From an uncultured Eubacteriales bacterium (lineage in GTDB: Bacteria > Bacillota > Clostridia > Christensenellales > Borkfalkiaceae), in NCBI GenBank assembly GCA_900540805.1, contig UQHL01000037.1:1-15363 (forward strand): a stretch of 15,363 bases of DNA, in the 5' to 3' direction. How positions within the stretch are numbered: the stretch's first letter is position 1; every line of letters starts with the position of its first letter. A model generated the notes under the pieces. The model saw nothing but the letters and a program-made list of their open reading frames with translations, made no database searches and was not told the origin of the DNA. The position numbers and the translations under genes were made by a program. Positions 1 through 6,550 of the stretch are shown here, piece after piece.

Positions 1-7
1 GTATTAT

Positions 8-48
8 CCCCTTTTAGGGGTTATGCAAACCACCAGTTTACTGGTGGT
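8..48. repeat. Pair of short perfect hairpins, possible mobile-element end
   Basis: Two adjacent inverted repeats are visible. The first is CCCC (8-11), TTTTA loop, GGGG (17-20). The second is a perfect 8-bp stem, ACCACCAG (29-36), TTTA loop, CTGGTGGT (41-48). Each is followed by the same word, GGTTATG or GGGTTATG, giving two similar hairpin-plus-TTATG units in tandem. Neither has a real U-tract, so a terminator is unlikely. Subterminal hairpins of this kind are typical of IS200/IS605 ends and of small REP-like elements, and this one touches the window edge. No transposase is visible, so assignment to a mobile element is inference. Confidence 0.4.
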
Positions 49-61
49 TATGATTTATTCG

Positions 62-90
62 TTCTATCGGGACAAGCCGCCGCATATAAT
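62..90 (+). promoter_or_regulatory. Candidate sigma-E (or sigma-A) promoter of the spoIIIA operon
   Basis: CATATAAT at 83-90 matches the sigma-E -10 consensus CATACAHT in 7 of 8 positions. The -35 window 14 bases upstream (62-68, TTCTATC) is only a partial match. The same bases also contain a perfect sigma-A -10, TATAAT at 85-90, with a poor -35 (TTCTAT at 62-67, 17-bp spacer). spoIIIA is a mother-cell sigma-E operon in B. subtilis, so sigma-E is preferred. Either reading puts the transcription start at about 96-99, at or next to the spoIIIAA ATG. Confidence 0.5.
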
Positions 91-98
91 GATATCAA

Positions 99-956
99 AT
101 GCTGGAATTTCTCCCCGACAACGTAAAAGAGGCGCTTAAACACGTCAATCTCAACCGCGTTTATGAGATTCGTCTGCGGGCGGGAAAGCCCGTCACGCTC
201 AATTACGAGGGAAAATATCGGTATCTGGGCGCTTACGGGCCGGTAGATAAGGCGTTCGCCGCGGTGAGCGTTTCGCCCGCGGCGATTGCCGAAACGGTAT
301 TTTCGGCGGGGCGATTTTCCGTCTATTCCGTGGAAGAACAGCTGAAACGCGGATTTGTGACCGCAGAATGCGGCGAACGGATAGGCCTGGCGGGACAATA
401 CGTTTTCGAGAAGGGAAAAGCACTCTCCGTCCGCGATTTCACGTCCCTGTGTATCCGTGTTCCGCACGAAATCAGGGGCTGCGGGGCGGAGATTTACCGT
501 CGGTGTCTTTCGGACAAGGTGCGGAGCCTTTTGATTATGTCGCCGCCGGGAATCGGCAAGACGACCATTCTTCGGGACTTGAGCCGCACGCTCAGCGAGG
601 AGAGGGCAAAAAACGTCCTCATCTGCGACGAGCGGGGGGAAATCTCCGCGGGGGACACGGGGGCGACGAGCGACGTTTTGCTCTTTGCGGACAAGGCTAC
701 GGCGTTTGAGGCGGGGATAAGAGCCATGCGCCCCGATATCATGATTACGGACGAGCTGTCGCCCGCGGACTGTGCGGCCGTCGAACGGGCGGTCTTCGGC
801 GGCGTAAAAGTCATTGCGTCGGCACATTTTGCGGAAATTAAAGACGTGAAGCCGCCGTTTGCGGGATTGTTCGAACGATATGTCCTGCTCGAATCGGAAA
901 CGATCGGAAGGGTGCGGGCAATCTACGACGAGGACTTAAAGGAGATACAGAGGTGA
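99..956 (+). CDS. spoIIIAA: Stage III sporulation protein AA, secretion-type ATPase
   Basis: Cytoplasmic ATPase of the SpoIIIA-SpoIIQ channel, related to type II/IV secretion ATPases, acting in the mother cell during and after engulfment. The 285-residue product is close to the B. subtilis protein (about 307). A Walker A loop SPPGIGKT lies at residues 148-155, an ICDERGEI segment at 175-182 and a Walker B-like DIMITDE at 213-219. The start is forced: an in-frame TGA lies at 90-92 and no other ATG, GTG or TTG exists near the conserved N-terminus. There is no Shine-Dalgarno upstream, only the promoter-like CATATAAT, so translation may be leaderless. It is the first gene of the operon; its stop overlaps the ribosome binding site of spoIIIAB. 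Confidence 0.95.
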   Translation: MLEFLPDNVKEALKHVNLNRVYEIRLRAGKPVTLNYEGKYRYLGAYGPVDKAFAAVSVSPAAIAETVFSAGRFSVYSVEEQLKRGFVTAECGERIGLAGQYVFEKGKALSVRDFTSLCIRVPHEIRGCGAEIYRRCLSDKVRSLLIMSPPGIGKTTILRDLSRTLSEERAKNVLICDERGEISAGDTGATSDVLLFADKATAFEAGIRAMRPDIMITDELSPADCAAVERAVFGGVKVIASAHFAEIKDVKPPFAGLFERYVLLESETIGRVRAIYDEDLKEIQR

Positions 957-966
957 GAAGTGCGGT

Positions 967-1467
967 ATGATAAAATTTATACTCGGCGTGGCGATCGTAT
1001 GCTTTACGAGCTTCTGCGGCTATCTGCTTGCAAAAAAATACCGTCAGAGAAAGAGCTTTTTCGTGCAGATGAACGAGTTCAACGAGCGTTTTTTGAGCGA
1101 GATCGCCTATTACCGCCGCCCGATCAAGGAATTTTCGGAAAAGTACGAATATAAAGGGGAATTTGACGAACTGCTTTCGTCGTTTGTGGGCTCGCTGGGA
1201 AAGAGCGGGGACGCGGAGGGGCAGGCGGAAAAGGGATTCCTGCCCGAATATTCCTTTCTCACGAAGGACGAAGCGGGATTTGTAAGGGATTATTTTCTGA
1301 TGGTGGGCAAGGGCGACAGCGCGTCCCAAAGCGCGTATTTCACTTCCGTTAAGGGGACGCTTGGGGAATATAAACGCAAGGCCGCGGAGGAATGTGCCAA
1401 ATACGGCGATCTGTATCTAAAGCTGGGCTTTTTATGCGGATTGATGATTTTGGTCATTATCATATAA
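967..1467 (+). CDS. spoIIIAB: Stage III sporulation protein AB
   Basis: Membrane protein of the SpoIIIA complex whose soluble part resembles the GspF-type platform of type II secretion. The product has 166 residues, close to the usual 170 or so. A hydrophobic N-terminal anchor (about 2-22) is followed by a charged helical domain with repeated K, E and R (23-145), and a C-terminal membrane segment (about 149-166) ends almost at the stop, the expected family layout. The ribosome binding site GAGGTGAG (951-958) overlaps the spoIIIAA stop, so the two are probably coupled. It likely interacts with the SpoIIIAA ATPase; that is inferred from the secretion analogy. Confidence 0.93.
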   Translation: MIKFILGVAIVCFTSFCGYLLAKKYRQRKSFFVQMNEFNERFLSEIAYYRRPIKEFSEKYEYKGEFDELLSSFVGSLGKSGDAEGQAEKGFLPEYSFLTKDEAGFVRDYFLMVGKGDSASQSAYFTSVKGTLGEYKRKAAEECAKYGDLYLKLGFLCGLMILVIII

Positions 1468-1470
1468 ATC

Positions 1471-1668
1471 ATGGATATTTCAATACTTTTCAAAATCGCC
1501 GCCATCGGCATTATCGTGACCGTTATCTGTCAGATCCTGAAAAAATCCGACCGAGACGACATTGCGACCGTCGTGAGCATCGTAGGGCTGATTCTCGTGC
1601 TCACCATCGTCGTGAGCATGGTGGGCGACCTCTTTGTGCAGATCAAACAGATTTTCGACCTAACGTAG
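1471..1668 (+). CDS. spoIIIAC: Stage III sporulation protein AC
   Basis: Small integral membrane subunit of the SpoIIIA channel, 65 residues (family about 65-68). Two hydrophobic helices are visible, about 4-23 and 33-56, separated by the polar loop KKSDRDD (24-30). It starts 3 bases after the spoIIIAB stop, and no Shine-Dalgarno is visible in the hydrophobic codons upstream, so translation probably depends on coupling to spoIIIAB. SpoIIIAC and SpoIIIAD are related and may together form a membrane core of the apparatus. Confidence 0.93.
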   Translation: MDISILFKIAAIGIIVTVICQILKKSDRDDIATVVSIVGLILVLTIVVSMVGDLFVQIKQIFDLT

Positions 1669-1723
1669 CCCTCGGGCTTCGCTTAAAATCGGAGAAAAAC
1701 AAAAGGACGGTAGGAAATACGAT

Positions 1724-2116
1724 ATGGAAATTTTCAAGATCATCGGCGTCGCCTTCGTCACGGCGATATCCGCCATACTCTTAAAGAGCACCAAACCCGA
1801 GCTTTCGTTTGCGGTGACTGTGACGGGCGTCATCGTCATTTTAATGTTCGTCGTCGATATGCTGCAAAACACCGTGAATATTCTCTCCACGATCGCTTCG
1901 ATTACGGGCATCGAAAACGGCCTTATCAAGATTTTATTGAAGATCGTGGGGGTGGGATATCTGACCGAATTCAGTGCGGGGATTCTCAACGACTTCGGCA
2001 GCAACGCCGTCGCGGACAAGGTGATTCTCGGCGGAAAGCTCACTATTTTGATTTTATCTCTTCCCATTATCGAAAGCGTGCTCAAGCTGATGAGCGGATT
2101 TCTGGAGCTTATATGA
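1724..2116 (+). CDS. spoIIIAD: Stage III sporulation protein AD
   Basis: Integral membrane subunit of the SpoIIIA channel, 130 residues (family about 130-133). Hydrophobic segments lie at about 3-21, 29-47, 65-84 and 103-128. The N-terminal half resembles SpoIIIAC. It follows a 55-base gap (1669-1723) that contains AGGA-type ribosome binding motifs (AAAGGA near 1700 and TAGGAA near 1711) and nothing else obvious. Its stop overlaps the next gene as ATGA. Confidence 0.93.
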   Translation: MEIFKIIGVAFVTAISAILLKSTKPELSFAVTVTGVIVILMFVVDMLQNTVNILSTIASITGIENGLIKILLKIVGVGYLTEFSAGILNDFGSNAVADKVILGGKLTILILSLPIIESVLKLMSGFLELI

Positions 2117-3360
2117 CGGCGAACGGAAAAAGCCTCCGCGTATCCTCCCTGCCGCTGTCGGGAAACGAAAAACAGCGCAGAAGCAAAAGAAAACGTTTTT
2201 TTATCAGGCTGGCCGCGTTGTTTTTTCTGGCGTTCTTCTGCATGCCCTGCACCGTGTTTGCGTTTGCGGAGGAAGGGGGGGACGGCAAAGAGGAGCTCAA
2301 CCAAAACATTCTCGACCAGATCGATAAGCTGGATACGGAGGAATTGCAAAAATACATAGATTCTCTGGGAGTATTTTCGGACAAAAACGTCGGGGAACGT
2401 ATTTTTGATTACATCAAGGGGGAAAAGTTCGATTACGGAAGCTTCGGACAGCAGATTTTGAACGTTCTGTTCGAGGACGTGAAAAACATGCTTCCCGCCT
2501 TTGCCTGCATTTGCGCCGTCGCGCTGCTCTGCGGCATTTTGTCCTCCGTAAAGAGCAGCTTTGCCGATCAGACGTCCGCCGACGTCATCTTCCTCGTAGG
2601 GTACGCGGCCGCGCTCATTCCCGTTCTGGCGGTGCTTACGGAGTGTTTTTCGAGGGCGTGGGCGAGCGTAGCTTCCATGCAGAAGCAAATGCAGCTTGTA
2701 TTTCCGATTTTGATGACGCTGATGGCGGCGAGCGGCGGAAGCGTTTCGGCGGCTATCTATCAGCCCGCGGTGGCGTTTTTAAGCACCTCGATCGTCTCTA
2801 TCGTATCCTCCGTGGTTTTACCGCTTACCCTCACCATCATCGCCTTTTCCATGGCGGGAAACCTGTCGGGCGAACTGAAGCTCAACAATTTTTCTTCCTT
2901 TTTCAAGAGTATAAACAAATGGATCATCGGCGCCTGCGTTTCCGTATTCGGCTTGTTTTTCACCGTTCAGGGGCTCACCGCCGCGACCTACGACGGGATT
3001 ACCCGCCGCGCCGCAAAATACGCCATCGGCACGGGCGTGCCCATCGTCGGCGGCTTTCTCTCGGGCGGGTTCGACCTCGCCGTGGCGGGCAGCGTGCTCA
3101 TTAAAAATTCCCTCGGGAGCCTGAGCATCTTTCTCATGGTTTCCGTTTTGTTCGAGCCGCTTGTACTGCTGATGGCCGCAAATCTGTTTTTGAGGCTGAC
3201 TGCGGCGGTGACGCAGCCGCTGGGAGAAAGCAGGATTTCGAATTTTCTCGGGGAAACGGCGGACAATCTCAATTACTGCACGGCGGGACTTCTGTTTGTG
3301 GCGTTTTTGTACTTTATCGGGATCGTGCTCGTCATCTGTTCGTCGGAGGTGATATTTTGA
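2113..3360 (+). CDS. spoIIIAE: Stage III sporulation protein AE
   Basis: Large polytopic membrane protein of the SpoIIIA complex, 415 residues against about 399 in B. subtilis. It has a long basic N-terminal region (19-31, rich in R and K), then a signal-like hydrophobic stretch (about 32-51) ending AFA before EE, an acidic extracytoplasmic segment (53-110), and then several membrane helices (about 127-146, 158-178, 195-210, 220-247, 270-292, 335-362, 389-411). GGF and GSG-type turns around 313-319 are typical of the family. The ATG overlaps the spoIIIAD stop (ATGA at 2113-2116), so the genes are coupled. Confidence 0.93.
   Translation: MTANGKSLRVSSLPLSGNEKQRRSKRKRFFIRLAALFFLAFFCMPCTVFAFAEEGGDGKEELNQNILDQIDKLDTEELQKYIDSLGVFSDKNVGERIFDYIKGEKFDYGSFGQQILNVLFEDVKNMLPAFACICAVALLCGILSSVKSSFADQTSADVIFLVGYAAALIPVLAVLTECFSRAWASVASMQKQMQLVFPILMTLMAASGGSVSAAIYQPAVAFLSTSIVSIVSSVVLPLTLTIIAFSMAGNLSGELKLNNFSSFFKSINKWIIGACVSVFGLFFTVQGLTAATYDGITRRAAKYAIGTGVPIVGGFLSGGFDLAVAGSVLIKNSLGSLSIFLMVSVLFEPLVLLMAANLFLRLTAAVTQPLGESRISNFLGETADNLNYCTAGLLFVAFLYFIGIVLVICSSEVIF
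3345..3359 (+). promoter_or_regulatory. Near-consensus ribosome binding site setting the TTG start of spoIIIAF
   Basis: GGAGGTGAT (3345-3353) is a near-perfect anti-16S match inside the end of spoIIIAE. It sits seven bases before TTG (3357-3359), which overlaps the spoIIIAE stop TGA by two bases. It decides the non-ATG start. Confidence 0.8.
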
Positions 3361-3872
3361 GCGCGTATCTGCTGAGTATCATCGGCATCGTACTTCTGAC
3401 GGCGATACTTTCCGCAGTTCTGCCCGACGGAAAGACGGTAAAATTTATTAAGGGGATTGCAAAACTGTGCTGTCTCGCGGTCATTCTCGCGCCCGTTCTC
3501 GGCTTTTTCAAAGAAGCTTCGGACGGAAAGATAAATTTTCCGTTTTTTTCCTCGGAAACAGTCATAGAAACGGACGGTGCGTTCATAGATTATTGCAGTA
3601 CGAAACGTATAGAAAACGCCGAGACGGAACTCGAAAAAAAATTGGAGGAGACCTTTTCCGTCCGCGTCGGGGTCACGCTTTTGTGGGAATATTGCGGTTC
3701 GATCGCGGAGGGCGAGGAGGACGGGTATCTGTCCGTTTACGAGGGAACGGAAATCAAAATTACCAAAGTGCTGGTCAAAGACGCGGAAGGAAATATCGAC
3801 GGGGAGGTACGGGAACGCATGAAGGCTCATATCGTAGAGAAATACGGCTGCGAGGTGGAATTTGAAGAATAG
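3357..3872 (+). CDS. spoIIIAF: Stage III sporulation protein AF
   Basis: Membrane-anchored ring-building-motif protein of the SpoIIIA complex, 171 residues (B. subtilis about 206). Two N-terminal hydrophobic helices (about 3-22 and 32-50) anchor a soluble domain rich in E and K facing the intermembrane space. The domain includes an amphipathic helix (83-98) and ends in a strand-like EVEFEE. The start is TTG, supported by the strong ribosome binding site just upstream and by the conserved N-terminus. Both ends overlap their neighbours, so expression is tightly coupled to spoIIIAE and spoIIIAG. Confidence 0.92.
   Translation: MSAYLLSIIGIVLLTAILSAVLPDGKTVKFIKGIAKLCCLAVILAPVLGFFKEASDGKINFPFFSSETVIETDGAFIDYCSTKRIENAETELEKKLEETFSVRVGVTLLWEYCGSIAEGEEDGYLSVYEGTEIKITKVLVKDAEGNIDGEVRERMKAHIVEKYGCEVEFEE
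3852..3864 (+). promoter_or_regulatory. Ribosome binding site setting the TTG start of spoIIIAG
   Basis: GAGGTGGA (3852-3859) inside the last codons of spoIIIAF lies shortly before TTG (3862-3864). The start overlaps the end of spoIIIAF by 11 bases. No ATG is available before the membrane segment. Confidence 0.7.
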
Positions 3873-4248
3873 CGAAACGGCTCCGCGCGGCCGAAAGCGC
3901 GGGTTCAAGAGCGACCGTTTCCGCGACGTCCTGCTCCTTTCCGCACTCGCCCTGCTGCTGATCTTCGCGGTGTGGAAGATATTCTACCCAAGCGGAAACG
4001 CCAGGGAAACGGCCGCGATAACGGGGGCGAGCGAAAGCGAACAGAAGCTCTGCGCGCTCCTCAAGGAGATCGACGGCGTGGGAGACGTAAACGTGATGAT
4101 CTGCGAAAGCGAAGACGGCGTGCAGAGCGTCGTGGTGGTATGCGAAGGCGCAAACGATCTCAGGGTGAACATGAACATCCGCGAGGCGGTTGCCGCCGCC
4201 TTGGGAACGGACGAAAAGTCTGTAAAAATCTATCTAATGAAAGAATAA
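3862..4248 (+). CDS. spoIIIAG: Stage III sporulation protein AG, unusually short
   Basis: Ring-forming subunit of the channel between mother cell and forespore. Residues 1-21 are basic and polar, 22-42 are a membrane anchor, and 58-128 form a ring-building motif (helix, strand IDGVGDVNVMI, strand SVVVVCEGAND, helix, strand VKIYLMKE). At 128 residues it is about 100 shorter than B. subtilis SpoIIIAG (229). Only about six residues (81-86) join the two strands where that protein has a long insertion forming the large beta-barrel of the ring. The linker after the anchor is also short. The reading frame is continuous and overlaps spoIIIAF, so this looks like a natural compact form, not a broken gene. 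Assignment rests on position and on the motif order. Confidence 0.88.
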   Translation: MKNSETAPRGRKRGFKSDRFRDVLLLSALALLLIFAVWKIFYPSGNARETAAITGASESEQKLCALLKEIDGVGDVNVMICESEDGVQSVVVVCEGANDLRVNMNIREAVAAALGTDEKSVKIYLMKE

Positions 4249-4264
4249 AAAAGGAGATAAAAAT

Positions 4265-4753
4265 ATGTCAAACAAAAAGAAAATTGTTGTAATGTCGGCA
4301 TTGGTGCTTTTGCTTGCGGTGACGGCGGTGTTCAACTTCGTGCTGGCCAACACCAACGCGCTCGCGTCTGCGGAGGGCGGCGTAACGACGGCGAACTACT
4401 TCACCACCTATCGTACCGAACGCACCACCACGCGCAGCGAGGAACTCGTTCAGCTCGACAGCGTGATCGCGCTCTATCAGGCGGGCGACGAGAAGTACGA
4501 AGAAGCGACGAAGATGAAAATGGATATCGTTTCGGCGATGGAAAAAGAGCTCGTCCTCGAAAATATGGTGAAGTCTCTCGGATTTTCCGACGCGGTCGTT
4601 TCCGTTTCCAGCGATTCCGAAAACGTCAACGTATTTATCAATTCGTCCGAACTTACTTACGATACCGCTCTGTCTATCTATAATATGCTCAAAAACGAAA
4701 CGGGCGCCGTTGCGGGAAATATCATTATTATGCCCGTCTATTCGGAAAGTTGA
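4265..4753 (+). CDS. spoIIIAH: Stage III sporulation protein AH
   Basis: Channel subunit that binds SpoIIQ from the forespore and so links the two membranes. The 162 residues (B. subtilis 218) show a short basic start, one membrane anchor (about 7-29), then an extracytoplasmic domain. An extended segment beginning YRTERTTTRSEE (49-60) leads into helices and the YscJ-like strand-helix-strand ring-building motif: VVSVSSD (111-117), VNVFINSSEL (121-130), helix 131-146, IIIMPVY (153-159). AAGGAGAT (4252-4259) upstream supports the ATG. It is the last gene of the spoIIIA operon; no clear terminator follows. Confidence 0.93.
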   Translation: MSNKKKIVVMSALVLLLAVTAVFNFVLANTNALASAEGGVTTANYFTTYRTERTTTRSEELVQLDSVIALYQAGDEKYEEATKMKMDIVSAMEKELVLENMVKSLGFSDAVVSVSSDSENVNVFINSSELTYDTALSIYNMLKNETGAVAGNIIIMPVYSES

Positions 4754-4782
4754 AAAAAGACAAAGTAATTACCGTAAAACAG

Positions 4783-4811
4783 TAGAATTATTCGGAAAGA
4801 TGTGCTATAAT
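4783..4811 (+). promoter_or_regulatory. Sigma-A promoter of the asp23-nusB operon
   Basis: A perfect extended -10, TGCTATAAT (4803-4811), lies 17 bases after a weak -35 (TAGAAT, 4783-4788). It sits in the AT-rich 91-base gap between spoIIIAH and the Asp23-family gene, about 33 bases before the ATG. It separates vegetative expression of the downstream genes from the sporulation-specific spoIIIA operon. Confidence 0.7.
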
Positions 4812-4844
4812 ATTAGCGTCAGCATATTAAGGAGATCTTTTTGA

Positions 4845-5237
4845 ATGTCCAATTTCAGATTCAGTCCGAATGACAAACAAAACGGTAAAGTAGTATATAA
4901 CGCGGGCATCGTCAACGGGATCGTCGCTTTGGCGGTCGAAGAGGTCGAGGGCACGACGCTGGTTTCGGGAAAGAAAAGAGGCATCAGCCTCTTTCTCGAA
5001 AAGGACGGCATTTACGCGGACGTTTCCGTTATCGTAAAATACGGGTATAACGTTCCCGAATTGGCCTACCGCATCCAGCAGTCGGTAAAACAGAACGTGG
5101 AAACGATGACGAGATATCGGGTCGCAAAGGTGGACGTTCATATTCAGGACGTCGTATTTCCCGCCCCCGAGCCTGCCTCGGCAGAAGGTACGGAGGAAGA
5201 AAACGAAGCGGACGACTCCGATTCGGGCGAAGCTTAA
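4845..5237 (+). CDS. Asp23/Gls24 (YqhY-like) envelope stress family protein
   Basis: A small DUF322/Asp23 protein of 130 residues. The core (about 14-103) carries the typical GIVNGIVALAVEEVEG opening (21-36), a GISLFLEKDGIYADVSVIVKYG strand pair and an AYRIQQSVKQNVE helix, ending VDVHIQDVVF. The tail (107-130) is strongly acidic and probably disordered. In B. subtilis the paralogue at the same place is YqhY, next to accB-accC and linked to acetyl-CoA carboxylase control; here accB-accC are absent. The start follows AGGAGAT (4830-4836). It is the first gene behind a sigma-A promoter. Its molecular function is not known from sequence. Confidence 0.85.
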   Translation: MSNFRFSPNDKQNGKVVYNAGIVNGIVALAVEEVEGTTLVSGKKRGISLFLEKDGIYADVSVIVKYGYNVPELAYRIQQSVKQNVETMTRYRVAKVDVHIQDVVFPAPEPASAEGTEEENEADDSDSGEA

Positions 5238-5242
5238 CGAGA

Positions 5243-5271
5243 AAAATCCCTTCCGTTCAGGCGGGGATTTT
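5243..5271 (+). other. Hairpin between asp23-like gene and nusB
   Basis: AAAATCCC (5243-5250) and GGGATTTT (5264-5271) form a perfect 8-bp inverted repeat around a 13-base loop. A T-stretch lies in the right arm but no free U-tract follows. It could be an attenuator or processing site that adjusts nusB and downstream expression relative to the Asp23-family gene. A strong terminator is unlikely, because the downstream genes have no other visible promoter. Confidence 0.4.
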
Positions 5272-5296
5272 CGGCATTTACGGAGAAAAAATATAA

Positions 5297-5716
5297 ATGA
5301 GAAGCAATGCGAGAGAAGCGGCCCTGAACATCATTTTCGCTCAGCAGTTCAACAGCGAATGTTCGGACGTTTTCAAGAAAAAAGTATATCGGCAGTTCGG
5401 CCTCGAAAAGGACGACGATTTGCTGTTTGCGGCCGACCTGGTCGCCGCCGTGGAAGAACATCGGGACGAGCTTCTGGCGAAAATAGTGAGCGCCAGCCAC
5501 CATTATCTCGAAAATCGTATCAATCCCACGGATAAAAGTATCCTGCTCATCGCCATGGCGGAGATCTGTTATTTCGACGATATTCCGCCCGTCGTTTCCG
5601 TTTCGGAAGCCGCGGGGCTTGCAAGGAAGTATTCCACCGAGACGAGCGCCGATTTCGTCAACGGCGTTCTGGCGGGAGTGATCAAAAAAGAGGCCGCGGA
5701 GGTTTCCGAGCCGTGA
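5297..5716 (+). CDS. nusB: Transcription antitermination factor NusB
   Basis: RNA-binding antitermination factor that pairs with NusE (S10) at boxA during rRNA transcription. The 139-residue product has the all-helical NusB pattern: an R(S)NAREAALNIIFAQQF opening (2-18), a long helix ending VSASHHYLENRINPTDKSILLIAMAEI (64-90), and the conserved C-terminal VSVSEAAGLARKYST...FVNGVLAGVIKK. GGAGA (5282-5286) precedes the ATG. It overlaps folD by four bases (GTGA), so the two are translationally coupled. Confidence 0.96.
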   Translation: MRSNAREAALNIIFAQQFNSECSDVFKKKVYRQFGLEKDDDLLFAADLVAAVEEHRDELLAKIVSASHHYLENRINPTDKSILLIAMAEICYFDDIPPVVSVSEAAGLARKYSTETSADFVNGVLAGVIKKEAAEVSEP

Positions 5717-6543
5717 AGGTGATCGATGGAAAGGCTTTGGCCGCGAAGCTTCGCGCCGAGCTCAAGGAAAAAATCGAAGCTTCGGGAAAGGAGATCGGTC
5801 TGGCGGTGGTGATCGTCGGCGACGACCCCGCCTCCCGCATTTACGTGAGAAACAAGATAAAGGCCTGCGGGGAAGTGGGGATACGTTCCTATTCCTACGA
5901 GCTGCCCGCCGACGTTTCGCAATCGCAGCTGGAAGGGCTTTTGGAAGAACTCGGACGGGAGGAAAAGGTGCAGGGCATTTTGCTTCAGCTGCCTCTTCCA
6001 AAGGGGCTGGACAGCGTTTCCGCGCTGAAGAAAATTCCCTATGAAAAAGATGTGGACGGTTTTTCCGCGGAAAATATCGGCAAGCTCGCCCTGCGGGAAA
6101 AATGCACCGCGGCCTGTACGCCGCTGGGGATCATGAAGCTTCTGGAAAGCGAAAATATACCTCTTTCGGGAAAGCGGGCGGTAATTCTCGGCAGAAGCGA
6201 AACGGTGGGCAAGCCCATGGCGCTGCTCCTTTTGAACGCCGACGCGACCGTCACCGTCTGTCACAGCAAAACGCGCGGCATAAAGGAAATCTGCCGCGAG
6301 GCGGATATTCTCGTATCCGCTGTGGGAATACCGAAATTTGTGACGGCGGATATGGTGAAAGAGGGCGCCGTGGTAATCGACGTGGGCATGAACCGCGACG
6401 AAAACGGCAGGCTCTGCGGCGATGCGGACTTTGAAAACGTCAAGGATAAAACTTCGTATATCACCCCCGTGCCCGGCGGCGTGGGACCCATGACGATTAC
6501 GATGCTGTTATACAATACCTGTTTATCTGCTTTTAAGGAGTAA
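5713..6543 (+). CDS. folD: Bifunctional methylenetetrahydrofolate dehydrogenase/cyclohydrolase
   Basis: Cytoplasmic enzyme interconverting 5,10-methylene-, methenyl- and 10-formyl-tetrahydrofolate with NADP(H). The 276 residues match the usual 280 or so. The catalytic Y44-xxx-K48 pair (YVRNK), QLPLP (92-96), KDVDGF (112-117), the nucleotide-binding GRSETVGKP (160-168) and the signature PGGVGPMT (254-261) are all present. The start is GTG at 5713, overlapping the nusB stop, with GGAGG at 5698-5702. Only seven bases separate it from ispA; the xseA-xseB genes usually found here are absent. Confidence 0.96.
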   Translation: MKVIDGKALAAKLRAELKEKIEASGKEIGLAVVIVGDDPASRIYVRNKIKACGEVGIRSYSYELPADVSQSQLEGLLEELGREEKVQGILLQLPLPKGLDSVSALKKIPYEKDVDGFSAENIGKLALREKCTAACTPLGIMKLLESENIPLSGKRAVILGRSETVGKPMALLLLNADATVTVCHSKTRGIKEICREADILVSAVGIPKFVTADMVKEGAVVIDVGMNRDENGRLCGDADFENVKDKTSYITPVPGGVGPMTITMLLYNTCLSAFKE

Positions 6544-6550
6544 ATAAAAA

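Noticed and set aside
89..91. ATG at 89 as an alternative start for spoIIIAA
   Set aside because: It is in a different frame and reaches a stop after 16 codons.
148..550. Possible loss of the first glycine in the SpoIIIAA Walker A motif (SPPGIGKT)
   Set aside because: As I recall, clostridial SpoIIIAA proteins commonly have SPPGxGKT, so this is probably family-normal and not a defect.
48..827. Long open frame on the minus strand opposite spoIIIAA (259 codons)
   Set aside because: It is a shadow of spoIIIAA. Its product is rich in R, H and P with no recognisable domain, while the plus-strand frame has Walker motifs and fits the operon.
1669..1723. GCCCTCGGGC near the spoIIIAC stop as a terminator
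   Set aside because: The arms leave a two-base loop, too small to fold, and there is no U-tract.
1660..2688. 342-codon minus-strand frame across spoIIIAD/spoIIIAE
   Set aside because: Two conserved spo genes with overlapping ATGA junction occupy the other strand; the frame has no family features or ribosome binding site.
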